Assembly: GCA_001801745.1 (NCBI GenBank)
Contig: MGYM01000006.1
Location: 1-34,471, forward strand
Source of the DNA: Gammaproteobacteria bacterium RIFCSPLOWO2_02_FULL_38_11
GTDB taxonomy: Bacteria > Pseudomonadota > Gammaproteobacteria > HIGHO2-12-38-15
Length of the DNA stretch: 34,471 nucleotides
Direction of reading: 5' to 3'
A program made the translations under genes and the position numbers. Of the stretch, positions 24,032 through 32,392 are shown piece after piece (positions within the stretch are counted from its first letter, which is position 1; each line of letters starts with the position of its first letter). The notes under the pieces are model-generated. The model was not told the DNA's origin. It saw only the letters and a program-made list of their open reading frames with translations, and made no database searches.

Positions 24032-25090
24032 TTATTTGAAGGCACAGACGAGTTGGTAAGGTGACATGCCTGTTTTCTGAGAAATAATTTCAACGGGTAA
24101 TTCAGGTCCCCAAAGTAAAGCTTCCTCTCCCACTTTTATTTCCGGTGCGCTCGTTAAGTCTAGCGTTATCATGTCCATGGAAACACGCCCAATAAGAGGG
24201 AGAATTCTTCCTTTGATCCAGATGGGTGTGCCTGTGGGGGCTTGGCGTGGGTAACCATCGCCGTAACCTATTCCAATGACACCTAGGCGGGTTTTGTGGG
24301 GGCAGGTATACGTTTGCCCATAACCTATTTTCTCGCCTGCCTTGAGGTCGTATATTGCCAGAATAGGGGCCTTGATACGCATGACAGGCATCAAACCAAG
24401 TTCAGCTCCCGTTTTTTCAGGAAAAGGAGAAATGCCATAAAGCATCAGGCCAGGGCGTACCCAGTCTGCATGAGATCTTGGCCAGGCTAAAATACCGGCT
24501 GAGTTTGCTAAAGAACGCTCTCCCGGCCAGCCTTGAGTGATGTTTTGAAAAGTAGAATATTGTAGGGAAGTTGTCTTGTTCTGGATGTCATCGGCACAGG
24601 AAAAATGTGTCATTAATCCAATGGGTTTGATAATAGAAGAAGAACTTTGTAAGGCTTGCCAAGCAGGCAGCGCATCATGTTCTGAAAAACCTAATCTGTT
24701 CATTCCCGTGTTGATCTTCAACCAGACAGACAGAGGGTTTTTTAAGTGTGTACTCTTTAATAGATCAATTTGCCAGCTATGGTGAATGACCCATTGTAAA
24801 TTTTCACGATTTGCTAAAAATAATTGTTCTTGTGTTAAATGGCTCGACATTAAAATAATGGGTTTTGTGATGTTCGCTCGACGCAATTCTAGCGCTTCTT
24901 CAATATAAGCTACGCCAAATGCATTTACCTCAGAGAGTGCTTTTGCTGCGATGAGGCCGCCATGACCGTAAGCTTGTGATTTCACCATGGCAATGATTTT
25001 GCTTTGAGGAGCGTGTTTTTTTACTTGATGTAAATTATGCTGCAACGCTGTCGTGTCAATTTCTTTTATAAAATTACGAGTGCGAAGCAT
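24032..25090 (-). CDS. alr: Alanine racemase
   Basis: The 352-residue PLP enzyme interconverts L- and D-alanine for peptidoglycan. The PLP lysine is in the N-terminal MVKSQAYGHG block (K37). HFSCADD carries the usual barrel motif, and the C-terminal domain has IGIGYGDGYPR, which the family uses for the second catalytic base (Tyr), and GRVSMDMITLDL. The length fits the usual 350-370 residues. It begins 6 bp after dnaB, the conserved dnaB-alr arrangement, and has no evident ribosome site of its own. The end meets composite repeat A. Confidence 0.96.
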   Translation of the reverse strand: MLRTRNFIKEIDTTALQHNLHQVKKHAPQSKIIAMVKSQAYGHGGLIAAKALSEVNAFGVAYIEEALELRRANITKPIILMSSHLTQEQLFLANRENLQWVIHHSWQIDLLKSTHLKNPLSVWLKINTGMNRLGFSEHDALPAWQALQSSSSIIKPIGLMTHFSCADDIQNKTTSLQYSTFQNITQGWPGERSLANSAGILAWPRSHADWVRPGLMLYGISPFPEKTGAELGLMPVMRIKAPILAIYDLKAGEKIGYGQTYTCPHKTRLGVIGIGYGDGYPRQAPTGTPIWIKGRILPLIGRVSMDMITLDLTSAPEIKVGEEALLWGPELPVEIISQKTGMSPYQLVCAFK

Positions 25091-25096
25091 AATTAT

Positions 25097-26467
25097 TTAC
25101 GCTGAATAACGATTATCGAGATAATTTTCAAAACGAGTAAATTGTCCGTTGAAGGTTAATTTGATTTTTCCTATGGGGCCATTGCGGTGTTTTGCAATAA
25201 TGATTTCTGCGATACCTTTGTCGGTACTTTCTTCATTGTAAACTTCATCACGATAGATAAATAAAATCAAATCAGCGTCTTGTTCAATGGCGCCGGATTC
25301 ACGTAAGTCTGACATCACGGGGCGGCGGTCTGTGCGTTGTTCAAGGCTGCGATTTAATTGTGAAAGTGCAATCACAGGAACATGTAGTTCTTTTGCAATG
25401 GATTTTAATGATCGAGAAATTTCTGAAATTTCAGCAACGCGATTATCTTTTTTGTAACCTGGGACAGTCATTAACTGAAGGTAATCAATGACAATTAAAC
25501 CTAGCTGGCCTTGATCTTTCGCAATACGTCTTGCTCGAACGCGTAATTCGGCAGGTGTTAAGGAAGGGGTGTCATCAATAAACATTTTTGCTTCTGATAA
25601 AACAGTGACGGCAGAGCTAATGCGGGGCCAGTCTTCGTCGGTTAATTTTCCTGTGCGTAAATGATGTTGATCAATTCGTCCTAGAGAAGAAATCATCCGT
25701 AATGCCAGTGCTTCACCTGGCATTTCTAAACTGAAGATTAAAGTGGGCGCTTTTGTTTTAATGGCGGCATGTTCTGCAATGTTTACAGCAAAACTGGTTT
25801 TACCCATGGAAGGTCGGGCAGCGATGATGATTAAATCGCTTGTTTGTAAACCTGAGGTTAACTCATCGAGATCTGTGTAACCCGTGGGAAGGCCTGTGAT
25901 GCTTTGGTTGGAATGATAAAGGGTGTCAATGCGTTGTGTTGCACGCGTCAACCAATTTTTAATATTCAGTGGGCCTGCGCCACGGACATGTTGTTCTGCA
26001 ATAGAAAATATTTTTGCTTCAGCTTGATCAATTAATTCGGTTGTACCTCTGCCTTCGGGGTGAAAGGCACTGCTCGCTACGTCTTGAGCGATCGCAATGA
26101 GTTGTCGCAATAAAGAATGTTCTCTGACGATATCAGCATAGGCTTTTATGTTGGCTGCGCTGGGCGTGTTTTTTGATAACTCAAATAAATAAATTTCACC
26201 GCCGGCAGAAGCAAGTTCATTTATTTTTTTTAATGCTTCTGCAGTAGTGATGACATCGAAAGGAGAATCACGGTTTGCTAAATCTTCCATGACACGAAAA
26301 ATCAATCGATGTTGTTGGTGATAAAAATCTTTTTCTCGAATAATTTCAAAGACAGTATCCCAGGCAGCATTATCCAGCATCAAGCCGCCCAAAACAGATC
26401 GCTCTGCTTCAATAGAATGAGGCGGGAGTTTGAGGCGCTCTTCTTTTGAGAGTGCAAGGTCGTTCAT
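25097..26467 (-). CDS. dnaB: Replicative DNA helicase
   Basis: The 456-residue hexameric helicase unwinds DNA at the replication fork. The N-terminal primase-contact domain begins PHSIEAERSVLGGLMLDN. The RecA-like core has Walker A ARPSMGKTSFA (about residues 213-223), FSLEMP, the Walker B region LIVIDYLQLM, and LSQLNRSLEQR followed by SDLRESGAIEQDADLI. The length matches the family, and no intein is present at the usual insertion site in Walker A. It follows rplI with a short hairpin between them. Confidence 0.98.
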   Translation of the reverse strand: MNDLALSKEERLKLPPHSIEAERSVLGGLMLDNAAWDTVFEIIREKDFYHQQHRLIFRVMEDLANRDSPFDVITTAEALKKINELASAGGEIYLFELSKNTPSAANIKAYADIVREHSLLRQLIAIAQDVASSAFHPEGRGTTELIDQAEAKIFSIAEQHVRGAGPLNIKNWLTRATQRIDTLYHSNQSITGLPTGYTDLDELTSGLQTSDLIIIAARPSMGKTSFAVNIAEHAAIKTKAPTLIFSLEMPGEALALRMISSLGRIDQHHLRTGKLTDEDWPRISSAVTVLSEAKMFIDDTPSLTPAELRVRARRIAKDQGQLGLIVIDYLQLMTVPGYKKDNRVAEISEISRSLKSIAKELHVPVIALSQLNRSLEQRTDRRPVMSDLRESGAIEQDADLILFIYRDEVYNEESTDKGIAEIIIAKHRNGPIGKIKLTFNGQFTRFENYLDNRYSA

Positions 26468-26482
26468 AGGACATCCGTTTCG

Positions 26483-26505
26483 AACTTTAGAGGCACCCTA
26501 AAGTT
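26483..26505 (-). promoter_or_regulatory. Intercistronic hairpin between rplI and dnaB
   Basis: AACTTTAG (26483-26490) and CTAAAGTT (26498-26505) are exact inverted repeats around a 7-base loop, placed directly after the rplI stop. There is no U-tract downstream on the minus strand, so it is more likely an RNA stability or processing element, or a weak attenuator, that separates abundant ribosomal-protein message from dnaB. Confidence 0.45.
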
Positions 26506-26954
26506 TAGGCTTCAGGGACAATCGAAATTTTGACAGTTGTTGCGACGTCAGTATGTAGGATAATTTGGATTTCGTATTCTCCTAATTGACGCAAAGGGCC
26601 TTGAGGTAACTGGATGGCGCTTTTTTCAAGTTCAATCCCGGCTTTTACAAAGGCTTGTGAAATGTCTCGGGGGCCGATAGAACCGAATAATTTCCCTTCT
26701 TCACCTGCTTTGGCGGGAATCGTAAGGGTGAGGCTGGTTATTGTATTTGCTTTATCTTGTGCGCACTGTAGCGTTTCTTGTGCGATTTTTTCTAATTCAG
26801 CACGCTTCTCTTCAAATTGTTTGAGGTTGTCGCCGGTTGCAGGAACGGCTTTTCTCTTGGGATAAAGATAATTGCGAGCAAATCCAGGCTTTACAGAGAC
26901 TTGTTCACCTAAACTACCTAGGTTGCGAATTTTTTCTAGCAAAATAACGTTCAT
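26505..26954 (-). CDS. rplI: 50S ribosomal protein L9
   Basis: The 149-residue protein is the same length as E. coli L9. The frame is open further upstream, but the family begins MNVILLEKI, so the ATG at 26954 is the start; AAAGG lies 7 bp before it. The N-terminal rRNA-binding domain has LGSLGEQVSVKPGFARNYL followed by the basic PKRKA. The long connecting helix is at about residues 40-75 and the C-terminal domain includes GKLFGSIGPRDI. The start overlaps the stop of the DUF2232 gene by 3 bp (ATGA). Confidence 0.97.
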   Translation of the reverse strand: MNVILLEKIRNLGSLGEQVSVKPGFARNYLYPKRKAVPATGDNLKQFEEKRAELEKIAQETLQCAQDKANTITSLTLTIPAKAGEEGKLFGSIGPRDISQAFVKAGIELEKSAIQLPQGPLRQLGEYEIQIILHTDVATTVKISIVPEA

Positions 26955-27841
26955 GATAGACCTTTCACTTTTAAATGTGTTCGAAGTTCGTAAAATGTGT
27001 CGATGAACCCCACGATGATGAGCACGACACAAAGATAGGGTAAGGCCAGGCATAATAAAGTATAAAAAAGAATTAGCCAAGCCCAGGCTGAATTTCTTTT
27101 TGAAATAAAATCATGAAATAAGCTTAACCCAGCACAGGCAAAAGGAAGGAGTATGACGGGTAGTAAGTCTTGCGTGATTTTAATTTTAAATAAAGCAAGC
27201 AAACTCATCAAAATTAAAAGATATCCCAGTTGGGTAGGAATATGAATTTTTTGAAGTTCTTTCTTTAATCCCCCGGGATGATAAAGCGATGCTTGCATGT
27301 AGCGTGCAATAATCAAATTAAATAATGCGGCAAGCGTGGCTGCTGCAGTTTGGATGCCTGTTGCGTATTGTGCAAGTGTCAGCGCCAAGGTTTGCGTGGT
27401 GTGATGAGCGACTTCCGTGCTTGTGGATTCATTAAAATAATGGAGTAAAGAAATTAATTTGTTTGTCCAGGTCGTGATGAGATCAGGAAAAAATAAGTGG
27501 GCTAAGATCACCACACTAAGACCTAGATAAGTTAAGGCTTCAATTAGCTTATTCCAAGAGAAATGCCTTAAAAATAAAGCGCCAAGAAAAGTCGGGAGCG
27601 TGTTCGCCAGGGTATCGTAGATAAGATAATTAAAGCTTATTGCGCCAAAAGATAGGTAGACGAGGCCCGCGAAGGTTAATCCCAACAAAAGCAGAAATCC
27701 TTCGCGTGGCCCCGTACGCAAAGTAACGAGTCCCATCAGCGCAGAGCCAATCCAGCCTAAAAAAGGAATCAAGGCAAAAAACGTTGCCAGAAAAAAAGCT
27801 TGTTTTCTGCCTTTCATGGCATAGAGCGCTAAAGCACGCAT
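26951..27841 (-). CDS. DUF2232-type integral membrane protein
   Basis: The 296-residue protein has about eight membrane helices and a short cytosolic basic C-terminus (YELRTHLKVKGLS). Its place between rpsR and rplI, plus the layout (LVTLRTGPREGFLLL near residue 45, LIIARYMQASLYHPGG in the middle, IGFIDTFYELR at the end), matches the DUF2232/YybS-like proteins found there in many gammaproteobacteria. Function is unknown. The start is 3 bp after rpsR and its stop overlaps the rplI ATG, so it is fully embedded in the operon. Confidence 0.85.
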   Translation of the reverse strand: MRALALYAMKGRKQAFFLATFFALIPFLGWIGSALMGLVTLRTGPREGFLLLLGLTFAGLVYLSFGAISFNYLIYDTLANTLPTFLGALFLRHFSWNKLIEALTYLGLSVVILAHLFFPDLITTWTNKLISLLHYFNESTSTEVAHHTTQTLALTLAQYATGIQTAAATLAALFNLIIARYMQASLYHPGGLKKELQKIHIPTQLGYLLILMSLLALFKIKITQDLLPVILLPFACAGLSLFHDFISKRNSAWAWLILFYTLLCLALPYLCVVLIIVGFIDTFYELRTHLKVKGLS

Positions 27842-27844
27842 CGT

Positions 27845-28075
27845 TTAATGTTGATCGCAATAAGGCAACAAAGCCAAGAGTCGAGCACGTTTGATGGCAG
27901 AAGATAAAGTGCGTTGGTATTTTGATTTAACACCGGTGACACGGCTTGGAACAATCTTGAATGTTTCGGATAAATATTTTTTAAGTAAAACTAAATCTTT
28001 GTAATCGATCTCAACTTTTTCATTTTTATTTTCAGTGATTTGAGGTGTTTTTTTGCGTGAGTAATAACGTGACAT
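27845..28075 (-). CDS. rpsR: 30S ribosomal protein S18
   Basis: The 76-residue protein has the family core: [27 protein letters not shown], then [21 protein letters not shown], which binds 16S rRNA next to S6. The frame extends 8 codons upstream, but MSRYYSRKK is the family start and GGGAGA lies 8 bp before this ATG. It follows rpsF closely. Confidence 0.97.
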   Translation of the reverse strand: MSRYYSRKKTPQITENKNEKVEIDYKDLVLLKKYLSETFKIVPSRVTGVKSKYQRTLSSAIKRARLLALLPYCDQH

Positions 28076-28088
28076 TAGTGTTCTCCCA

Positions 28089-28478
28089 TTAAGCTGCATT
28101 TTCTTTTGAGGATTCTTCCTCAGGTGTTTCGCGTGATTTATCTTCCGGCTGGCGTGTTTCTTTTGATTTTAATAAAGGGGACGCTTCGGTGATAGCACGA
28201 TCTTTGAGGATAATCATGTGACGGATGATCGCATCATTGAAACGAAAAGCATGTTCTAGCTCTTTAATGCTTTTTTCATTTACTTCGATGTTCATCAAAA
28301 CGTAATGTGCTTTTTGAACTTTTTTGATAGGGTAAGCTAATGGACGTCGGCCCCAATCTTCAAGTCGATGGACTTGGCCACCGGCGCTTTTGATAGAGCT
28401 GGTATAACGTTCAACCATCGTGGAAACTTGTTCGCTACGGTCTGGGTGAATAAGTAAAACAATTTCATAGTGTCGCAT
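28089..28478 (-). CDS. rpsF: 30S ribosomal protein S6
   Basis: The 129-residue protein has the S6 ferredoxin-like fold, beginning [18 protein letters not shown]. It carries [20 protein letters not shown], a strand with [12 protein letters not shown], and [12 protein letters not shown]. The C-terminal tail from residue 100 is charged and Glu-rich, as in relatives whose tail is modified by RimK. AAGGCG precedes the ATG. It is the first gene of the rpsF-rpsR-DUF2232-rplI-dnaB-alr operon and diverges from asd across 125 bp. Confidence 0.97.
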   Translation of the reverse strand: MRHYEIVLLIHPDRSEQVSTMVERYTSSIKSAGGQVHRLEDWGRRPLAYPIKKVQKAHYVLMNIEVNEKSIKELEHAFRFNDAIIRHMIILKDRAITEASPLLKSKETRQPEDKSRETPEEESSKENAA

Positions 28479-28603
28479 AAATACGCCTTATGGTTTTGGC
28501 TTCCTGTGGGTATAGACAGTGAAGCAAGGATAGAATATAAAATCTTTTTTCAAAGATAAGCGCGGCATTTTATATGAATTACTGACATTAGGAAATAGAA
28601 ATC

Positions 28604-29620
28604 ATGAAATTTAATGTAGCGGTAGTGGGGGCAACGGGCGCCGTGGGTGAGGCGATGTTATCGATTTTGGAAATGCGCCAATTTCCTATAGAAAAACTCT
28701 ATCCCTTAGCCAGTATACGTTCGACAGGCAATACGATTATTTTTAAAAACAAACCTTTATTGGTGCAGAATTTAGATGAATTTGATTTTTCACAAACGCA
28801 TCTTGCTTTGTTTTCGGCGGGCGGAAGTGTTTCTGCAAAATATGCTCCCCGTGCTGCCGAGGCCGGTTGTGTTGTCATCGATAATACTTCTCACTTTCGT
28901 TACGACGGGGATGTGCCTTTAGTGATAACGGAGGTAAATCCAGGAGCCATTGCGATGTACCGTTCTCGCAATATCATTGCTAATCCGAATTGTTCTACCA
29001 TACAAATGTTAGTGGCTTTAAAACCGATTTATGATGCAGTGGGAATTAAACGCATTAATGTTGCAACTTATCAATCTGTTTCAGGCACGGGGCGTGCAGC
29101 GATAAAGGAATTGACGGAACAAACCGGAAAATTACTGAATGGACTAGAAGCCAAAGCGCAGGTTTATCCGACTCAAATTGCTTTTAATGTGATTCCGCAG
29201 ATTGATATTTTCATGGAAAATGGTTACACCAAAGAAGAGATGAAAATGTTTTGGGAGACGCAAAAAATTTTTGAAGATAATGAAATTACAGTGAATGCAA
29301 CTGCGGTACGGGTGCCTGTTTTTTACGGGCATGCGGAAGCGATTCACATTGAGACGCGCGATAAAATAACGGCCGAATGGGCACGAAGTTTATTATCGAA
29401 AGCACCCGGTGTTGTTGTCATAGATGATCGCGCGCCGGGGTCTTATCCCACGCCGGCTAAAGAAGCCGCGGGGCAAGATGCGGTGTATGTAGGGCGTATA
29501 CGTGAAGATATTTCACATCCCTTTGGTTTGGATTTGTGGGTGGTCTCCGATAATGTTCGCAAAGGCGCGGCATTAAATGCTGTGCAGATCGCCGAAGCCT
29601 TGGTAAAAAATTATTTTTAA
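28604..29620 (+). CDS. asd: Aspartate-semialdehyde dehydrogenase
   Basis: The 338-residue enzyme converts aspartyl phosphate to aspartate semialdehyde with NADPH, the branch point to lysine, diaminopimelate, threonine and methionine. The nucleotide loop is VVGATGAVGEAML, SAGG follows at about residue 72, the catalytic Cys is in IANPNCSTIQ (near residue 130), the substrate-binding Gln and Gly in TYQSVSGTGRAA, and the catalytic His near RVPVFYGHAEAIH. It belongs to the shorter Asd group found across many bacteria rather than the E. coli type. TTAGGAAAT is a good ribosome site before the ATG. Confidence 0.97.
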   Translation: MKFNVAVVGATGAVGEAMLSILEMRQFPIEKLYPLASIRSTGNTIIFKNKPLLVQNLDEFDFSQTHLALFSAGGSVSAKYAPRAAEAGCVVIDNTSHFRYDGDVPLVITEVNPGAIAMYRSRNIIANPNCSTIQMLVALKPIYDAVGIKRINVATYQSVSGTGRAAIKELTEQTGKLLNGLEAKAQVYPTQIAFNVIPQIDIFMENGYTKEEMKMFWETQKIFEDNEITVNATAVRVPVFYGHAEAIHIETRDKITAEWARSLLSKAPGVVVIDDRAPGSYPTPAKEAAGQDAVYVGRIREDISHPFGLDLWVVSDNVRKGAALNAVQIAEALVKNYF

Positions 29621-29628
29621 TACGTGTG

Positions 29629-30765
29629 TTAGCACGCGCTGAAAGGGACTAGTTGGCTGGGGGAAACAACCTCCGGTTTTCTCCTTGGTGGCTTTGGTTT
29701 CGGCGGCGAGGATAATAATGGTGTAGCATTATCTTGTGGGGCTGTAGACAGTGTAATTGTTGGAGTGGTTAGCGGCGGTGTGGCTGTAGTCCTCGTAGTA
29801 GATGCTGGGGCTGCAGCAAATGCTGCTAGTAGGGTTGTAGTGGTAGTAGTTGTTGATGATGCTTGTGCTGCTGAGGTGGTAGCTTTTGTTAGTTCATTAG
29901 GTTTGTGTGTTGTGGTTGCAGTAGATGTACTCGGGAGTGTTTTTCTTCTTGGTGGCTTCTGTGCGGGTGCTAATAGTGGTGTGTTTGTAATGGCAGTAGC
30001 TGGGTTGACTTCGTTTAATTTATTTTCTACTGGAGTAGTAGCTCCACCAGCTGACGCTAGATCTTCTTCTTGTGGTGGTTTAGGAGTGGGTTTTAGTACT
30101 TGAGCTTCTCCAACAACGGGTGGTGCTGCGAAGGAAAGTGGCATATTAAGGCTAGCCTCTCTTTCTTCTTCTCTTTTTTTTCGCTGTGACTGTTCTGGAG
30201 CAATATTCTTGATGGCATTCTTTACTTCCGTTTTTAAAAGGTCATATGTGGTGACTGCGGGTATTAGAATGGGAATATTATAGAAGACGTTAAGCCAGCT
30301 CGTTTCTTTTTTATTTGCTAGATAGTGCTCATAAATAAATTTGCCTAAAAAAGCTAAAGCAGCAACAACTGCGATACCCAATAAGACACCAAAACCGATG
30401 GGATTACTCAGCAAAGAAATGCCTGCATAAATAGCAAGACCTAATGCTATTGATGTCACGGCAATGCCTATCCCAAAAAATTCTTTTTCAAGGCGAATGT
30501 GATCGTTTTTATGCTCGGTTAAATAGTTAATTAAATCAAGTATTGTTTTTTTCTCTTGAGTACTTGTTTTTTCACCACCAAGTAGCTCTTTAGCTTTAGT
30601 GTCAGGGCATTCTGTTTCAGGAGGATACTTGTCAGTAAAATCTTGTATTGGTTTTAAGAAAGGACTTATCGGATTGTTTATTGGATCATGTAAATACTCT
30701 GTTTCTTGTAATAAAAGCTGATGTAATATTTTCAAATCGTCGTAGAGATCGTGAGAGATTTTCAT
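29629..30765 (-). CDS. Unknown membrane protein with Pro/Thr-rich tail and repeated PPRRK motifs
   Basis: The 378-residue protein is not recognised. Residues 1-90 are helical and polar. Two membrane helices lie at about 96-118 and 122-143. A second polar helical part follows to about 205 and contains a basic cluster (QRKKREEERE). From about 210 on the sequence is Pro/Thr/Ala-rich low complexity with a run of seven Thr. Three proline-basic motifs occur there: KPTPKPPQ, AQKPPRRKTLP and KPKPPRRKPEV. PPRRK-type sequences resemble SH3-binding ligands of eukaryotic proteins (inference). The reverse strand of the tail is also open, but codon content favours this strand. AAAGG lies about 11 bp before the ATG. 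The stop is 8 bp after the convergent asd stop. Confidence 0.7.
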   Translation of the reverse strand: MKISHDLYDDLKILHQLLLQETEYLHDPINNPISPFLKPIQDFTDKYPPETECPDTKAKELLGGEKTSTQEKKTILDLINYLTEHKNDHIRLEKEFFGIGIAVTSIALGLAIYAGISLLSNPIGFGVLLGIAVVAALAFLGKFIYEHYLANKKETSWLNVFYNIPILIPAVTTYDLLKTEVKNAIKNIAPEQSQRKKREEEREASLNMPLSFAAPPVVGEAQVLKPTPKPPQEEDLASAGGATTPVENKLNEVNPATAITNTPLLAPAQKPPRRKTLPSTSTATTTHKPNELTKATTSAAQASSTTTTTTTLLAAFAAAPASTTRTTATPPLTTPTITLSTAPQDNATPLLSSPPKPKPPRRKPEVVSPSQLVPFSAC

Positions 30766-30891
30766 GTTTTTTGAAACCTTTAGTAGAAAGGAGAAGTTCG
30801 TATTCTAGATCAGCGCATTTTAAAATAAATTAAGGAAAGATTAAATGCTTTTTTCTGAAAATAAATCTCATATTTCTTCGATATTTTTAAT

Positions 30892-30899
30892 GCTATAAT
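30892..30899 (+). promoter_or_regulatory. Extended -10 promoter
   Basis: TGCTATAAT (30891-30899) is a perfect extended -10 element; the -35 region (TATTTC, 30871-30876) is poor, as is usual for this promoter type. Transcription would start near 30906. An ATG at 30907 would then be leaderless, whereas the ATG at 30931 would have AGAGAAG in front of it, favouring the later start. Confidence 0.55.
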
Positions 30900-30930
30900 A
30901 AAGTTAATGAACATTAGAGAAGTTAATTTT

Positions 30931-31386
30931 ATGTTAGATATTCAAAAAATAGCTTTTCCCGCTGATTTTCTCACAGACCCGTGGCGACGTGAAACCTATT
31001 TTTCTAAAGAAAAAGATTTTTTTTCTAAATTTCGAGAAAAAGGCAAAGGAGAAGGGGAGAAAAGCGCCGAAGGATCGGACGCTTTGAAATTAAATTTAAG
31101 TGCGCCCAAGCTTGAGCCGCCGTTTGAAATGACAAGCCCCCATCCTTTAATGAGTCAAGGCAGAACACCGCGTTTGAGGATGACAGGTTTTTTTGATAAC
31201 AGTAAAAACCAAGACATTAAGAAAAAACTAGAAGCGAAAGGTTATGCCTACACTGATTATCTTTCTTTGAAAAAAGAACAAGGGCAAGTTACGCTTGCCG
31301 ATTTTTACCGGCATATGCAGAAACAAGAACAGTTGCGCGAAGAAGAACAATTACGTCGTCGTTATAAAAAGAATTACGCCAGGTAG
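30931..31386 (+). CDS. Unknown small charged protein
   Basis: I do not recognise this 151-residue soluble protein. It starts MLDIQKIAFPADFLTDPWRR, then has a Lys/Glu-rich stretch (KFREKGKGEGEK), a proline-containing middle (LSAPKLEPPFEMTSPHPLM) and a helical C-terminus with EQLREEEQLRRRYKKNY. The frame also has an ATG at 30907, but the promoter and ribosome site favour 30931. A glutamate cluster close to the C-terminus is reminiscent of the E-block of Legionella Dot/Icm substrates; this is weak evidence. It is monocistronic, followed by composite repeat B. Confidence 0.65.
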   Translation: MLDIQKIAFPADFLTDPWRRETYFSKEKDFFSKFREKGKGEGEKSAEGSDALKLNLSAPKLEPPFEMTSPHPLMSQGRTPRLRMTGFFDNSKNQDIKKKLEAKGYAYTDYLSLKKEQGQVTLADFYRHMQKQEQLREEEQLRRRYKKNYAR

Positions 31387-31398
31387 CCTTTTTGCATT

Positions 31399-31711
31399 CC
31401 CTGTAACTTCGCTGCGCTCATTACAGGCTACATCCCTGTCATTGCGAAAAAATGCGTTGGAGTGATTTTGAAAAAAAATCAGAAGGTTCACGCATTTTTG
31501 AAGCAACCCAGTGCGCAACTAAATAAGAACTCGGCGCTTGATTGCCACGAAAAACACAAGAAAGATCTCTCTTCTTTTTGAAACAAGGGCTGTGTTTTTC
31601 TCGCAATGACTGTAATCGCACTTTTATGATGAAATCAAGTTTTAATTTTCAATCTCAGACCCTCGGCCTAAAAACTGAAAATAAAGCCTTGACTTCAACA
31701 CAGTAACCTAC
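31399..31711. repeat. Composite intergenic repeat B with a nested inverted-repeat element
   Basis: This fills the 328-bp gene-free stretch 31387-31714. The left module, CCTGTAACTTCGCTGCGCTC onward (31400-31429), can pair CCTGTAA with TTACAGG. The right module holds TTGACTTCAACACAGTAA and ends against the lolD stop. Both modules recur in repeat A (23868-24016). Between them lies a nested element, about 31437-31612, with ends TGTCATTGCGA and its near-complement TCGCAATGACTG. Open frames inside are repeat-derived and are not listed as genes. Confidence 0.6.
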
Positions 31712-31714
31712 AGT

Positions 31715-32392
31715 TTAAGAACTGACTAACTCTCCCTTTTTTAAGTATAAAAGCGTATCCATTTGTTTTGCGATCAAGTGATCATGCGTCACGATGATTA
31801 AACTCGTATTCAAGTCTTTATTTAATTCCAGCATTAACGTTAAGACTTTGTCTGCGTTTTCTTGATCTAAATTGCCTGTTGGTTCATCGGCTAAGACACA
31901 TAAAGGATTTGTAATTAATGCACGTGCCACCGCGACACGTTGTCTTTCTCCTCCTGAAATTTCGCCTAATCGTCGGTGTGTTTTGTTTTTTAATCCGACT
32001 CTTTCAAGAAGATGCTGTGCTTTATCATGTACTTCAGCAATCGTCGTTTTTCGAATTAACAAAGGCATTGCGACATTTTCAAGTAAAGAAAACTCAGGTA
32101 GTAAATGATGAAATTGATAAATAAATCCCAGATTTTTATTTCGTAAGGCACAGCGTTTTTTCTCAGATAATTCTGCTATCGAATCACCTGCTATGAAAAT
32201 TTTTCCTTCCGAAGGTTTGTCTAGGCCACCCATTAAATGTAATAAGGTACTTTTGCCTGATCCCGAGGCACCCATGATTGCAATCGTTTTACCCGCTTCA
32301 ACACGAAGGTTGATATTATGGAGCACCTGTTGTTTTGATTTTCCATCTTGAAAAGATTTTTTAACATGTTGGCAGTCGATGATATTATTCAT
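31715..32392 (-). CDS. lolD: Lipoprotein-releasing system ATP-binding protein
   Basis: The 225-residue ABC ATPase powers release of outer-membrane lipoproteins from the inner membrane to LolA. It has Walker A GASGSGKST (residues 40-48), the Q-loop in GFIYQFHHLLPEFSLLENV (a LolD hallmark), signature SGGERQR, Walker B LCVLADEPTGNLD and the H-loop THDH. Its start overlaps the end of lolC by 8 bp, so the pair is coupled. The stop lies at the edge of composite repeat B. Confidence 0.96.
   Translation of the reverse strand: MNNIIDCQHVKKSFQDGKSKQQVLHNINLRVEAGKTIAIMGASGSGKSTLLHLMGGLDKPSEGKIFIAGDSIAELSEKKRCALRNKNLGFIYQFHHLLPEFSLLENVAMPLLIRKTTIAEVHDKAQHLLERVGLKNKTHRRLGEISGGERQRVAVARALITNPLCVLADEPTGNLDQENADKVLTLMLELNKDLNTSLIIVTHDHLIAKQMDTLLYLKKGELVSS

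Noticed and set aside
29765-30103. Open frame of 112 codons on the plus strand, very Val/Ala-rich
   Set aside because: It is the reverse of the Pro/Thr/Ala-rich tail of the minus-strand gene 29629-30765; the composition comes from that low-complexity DNA and there is no ribosome site.
31439-31621. Open frame of 60 codons on the minus strand
   Set aside because: It lies entirely in the nested inverted-repeat element of composite repeat B, so it is repeat-derived rather than a gene.
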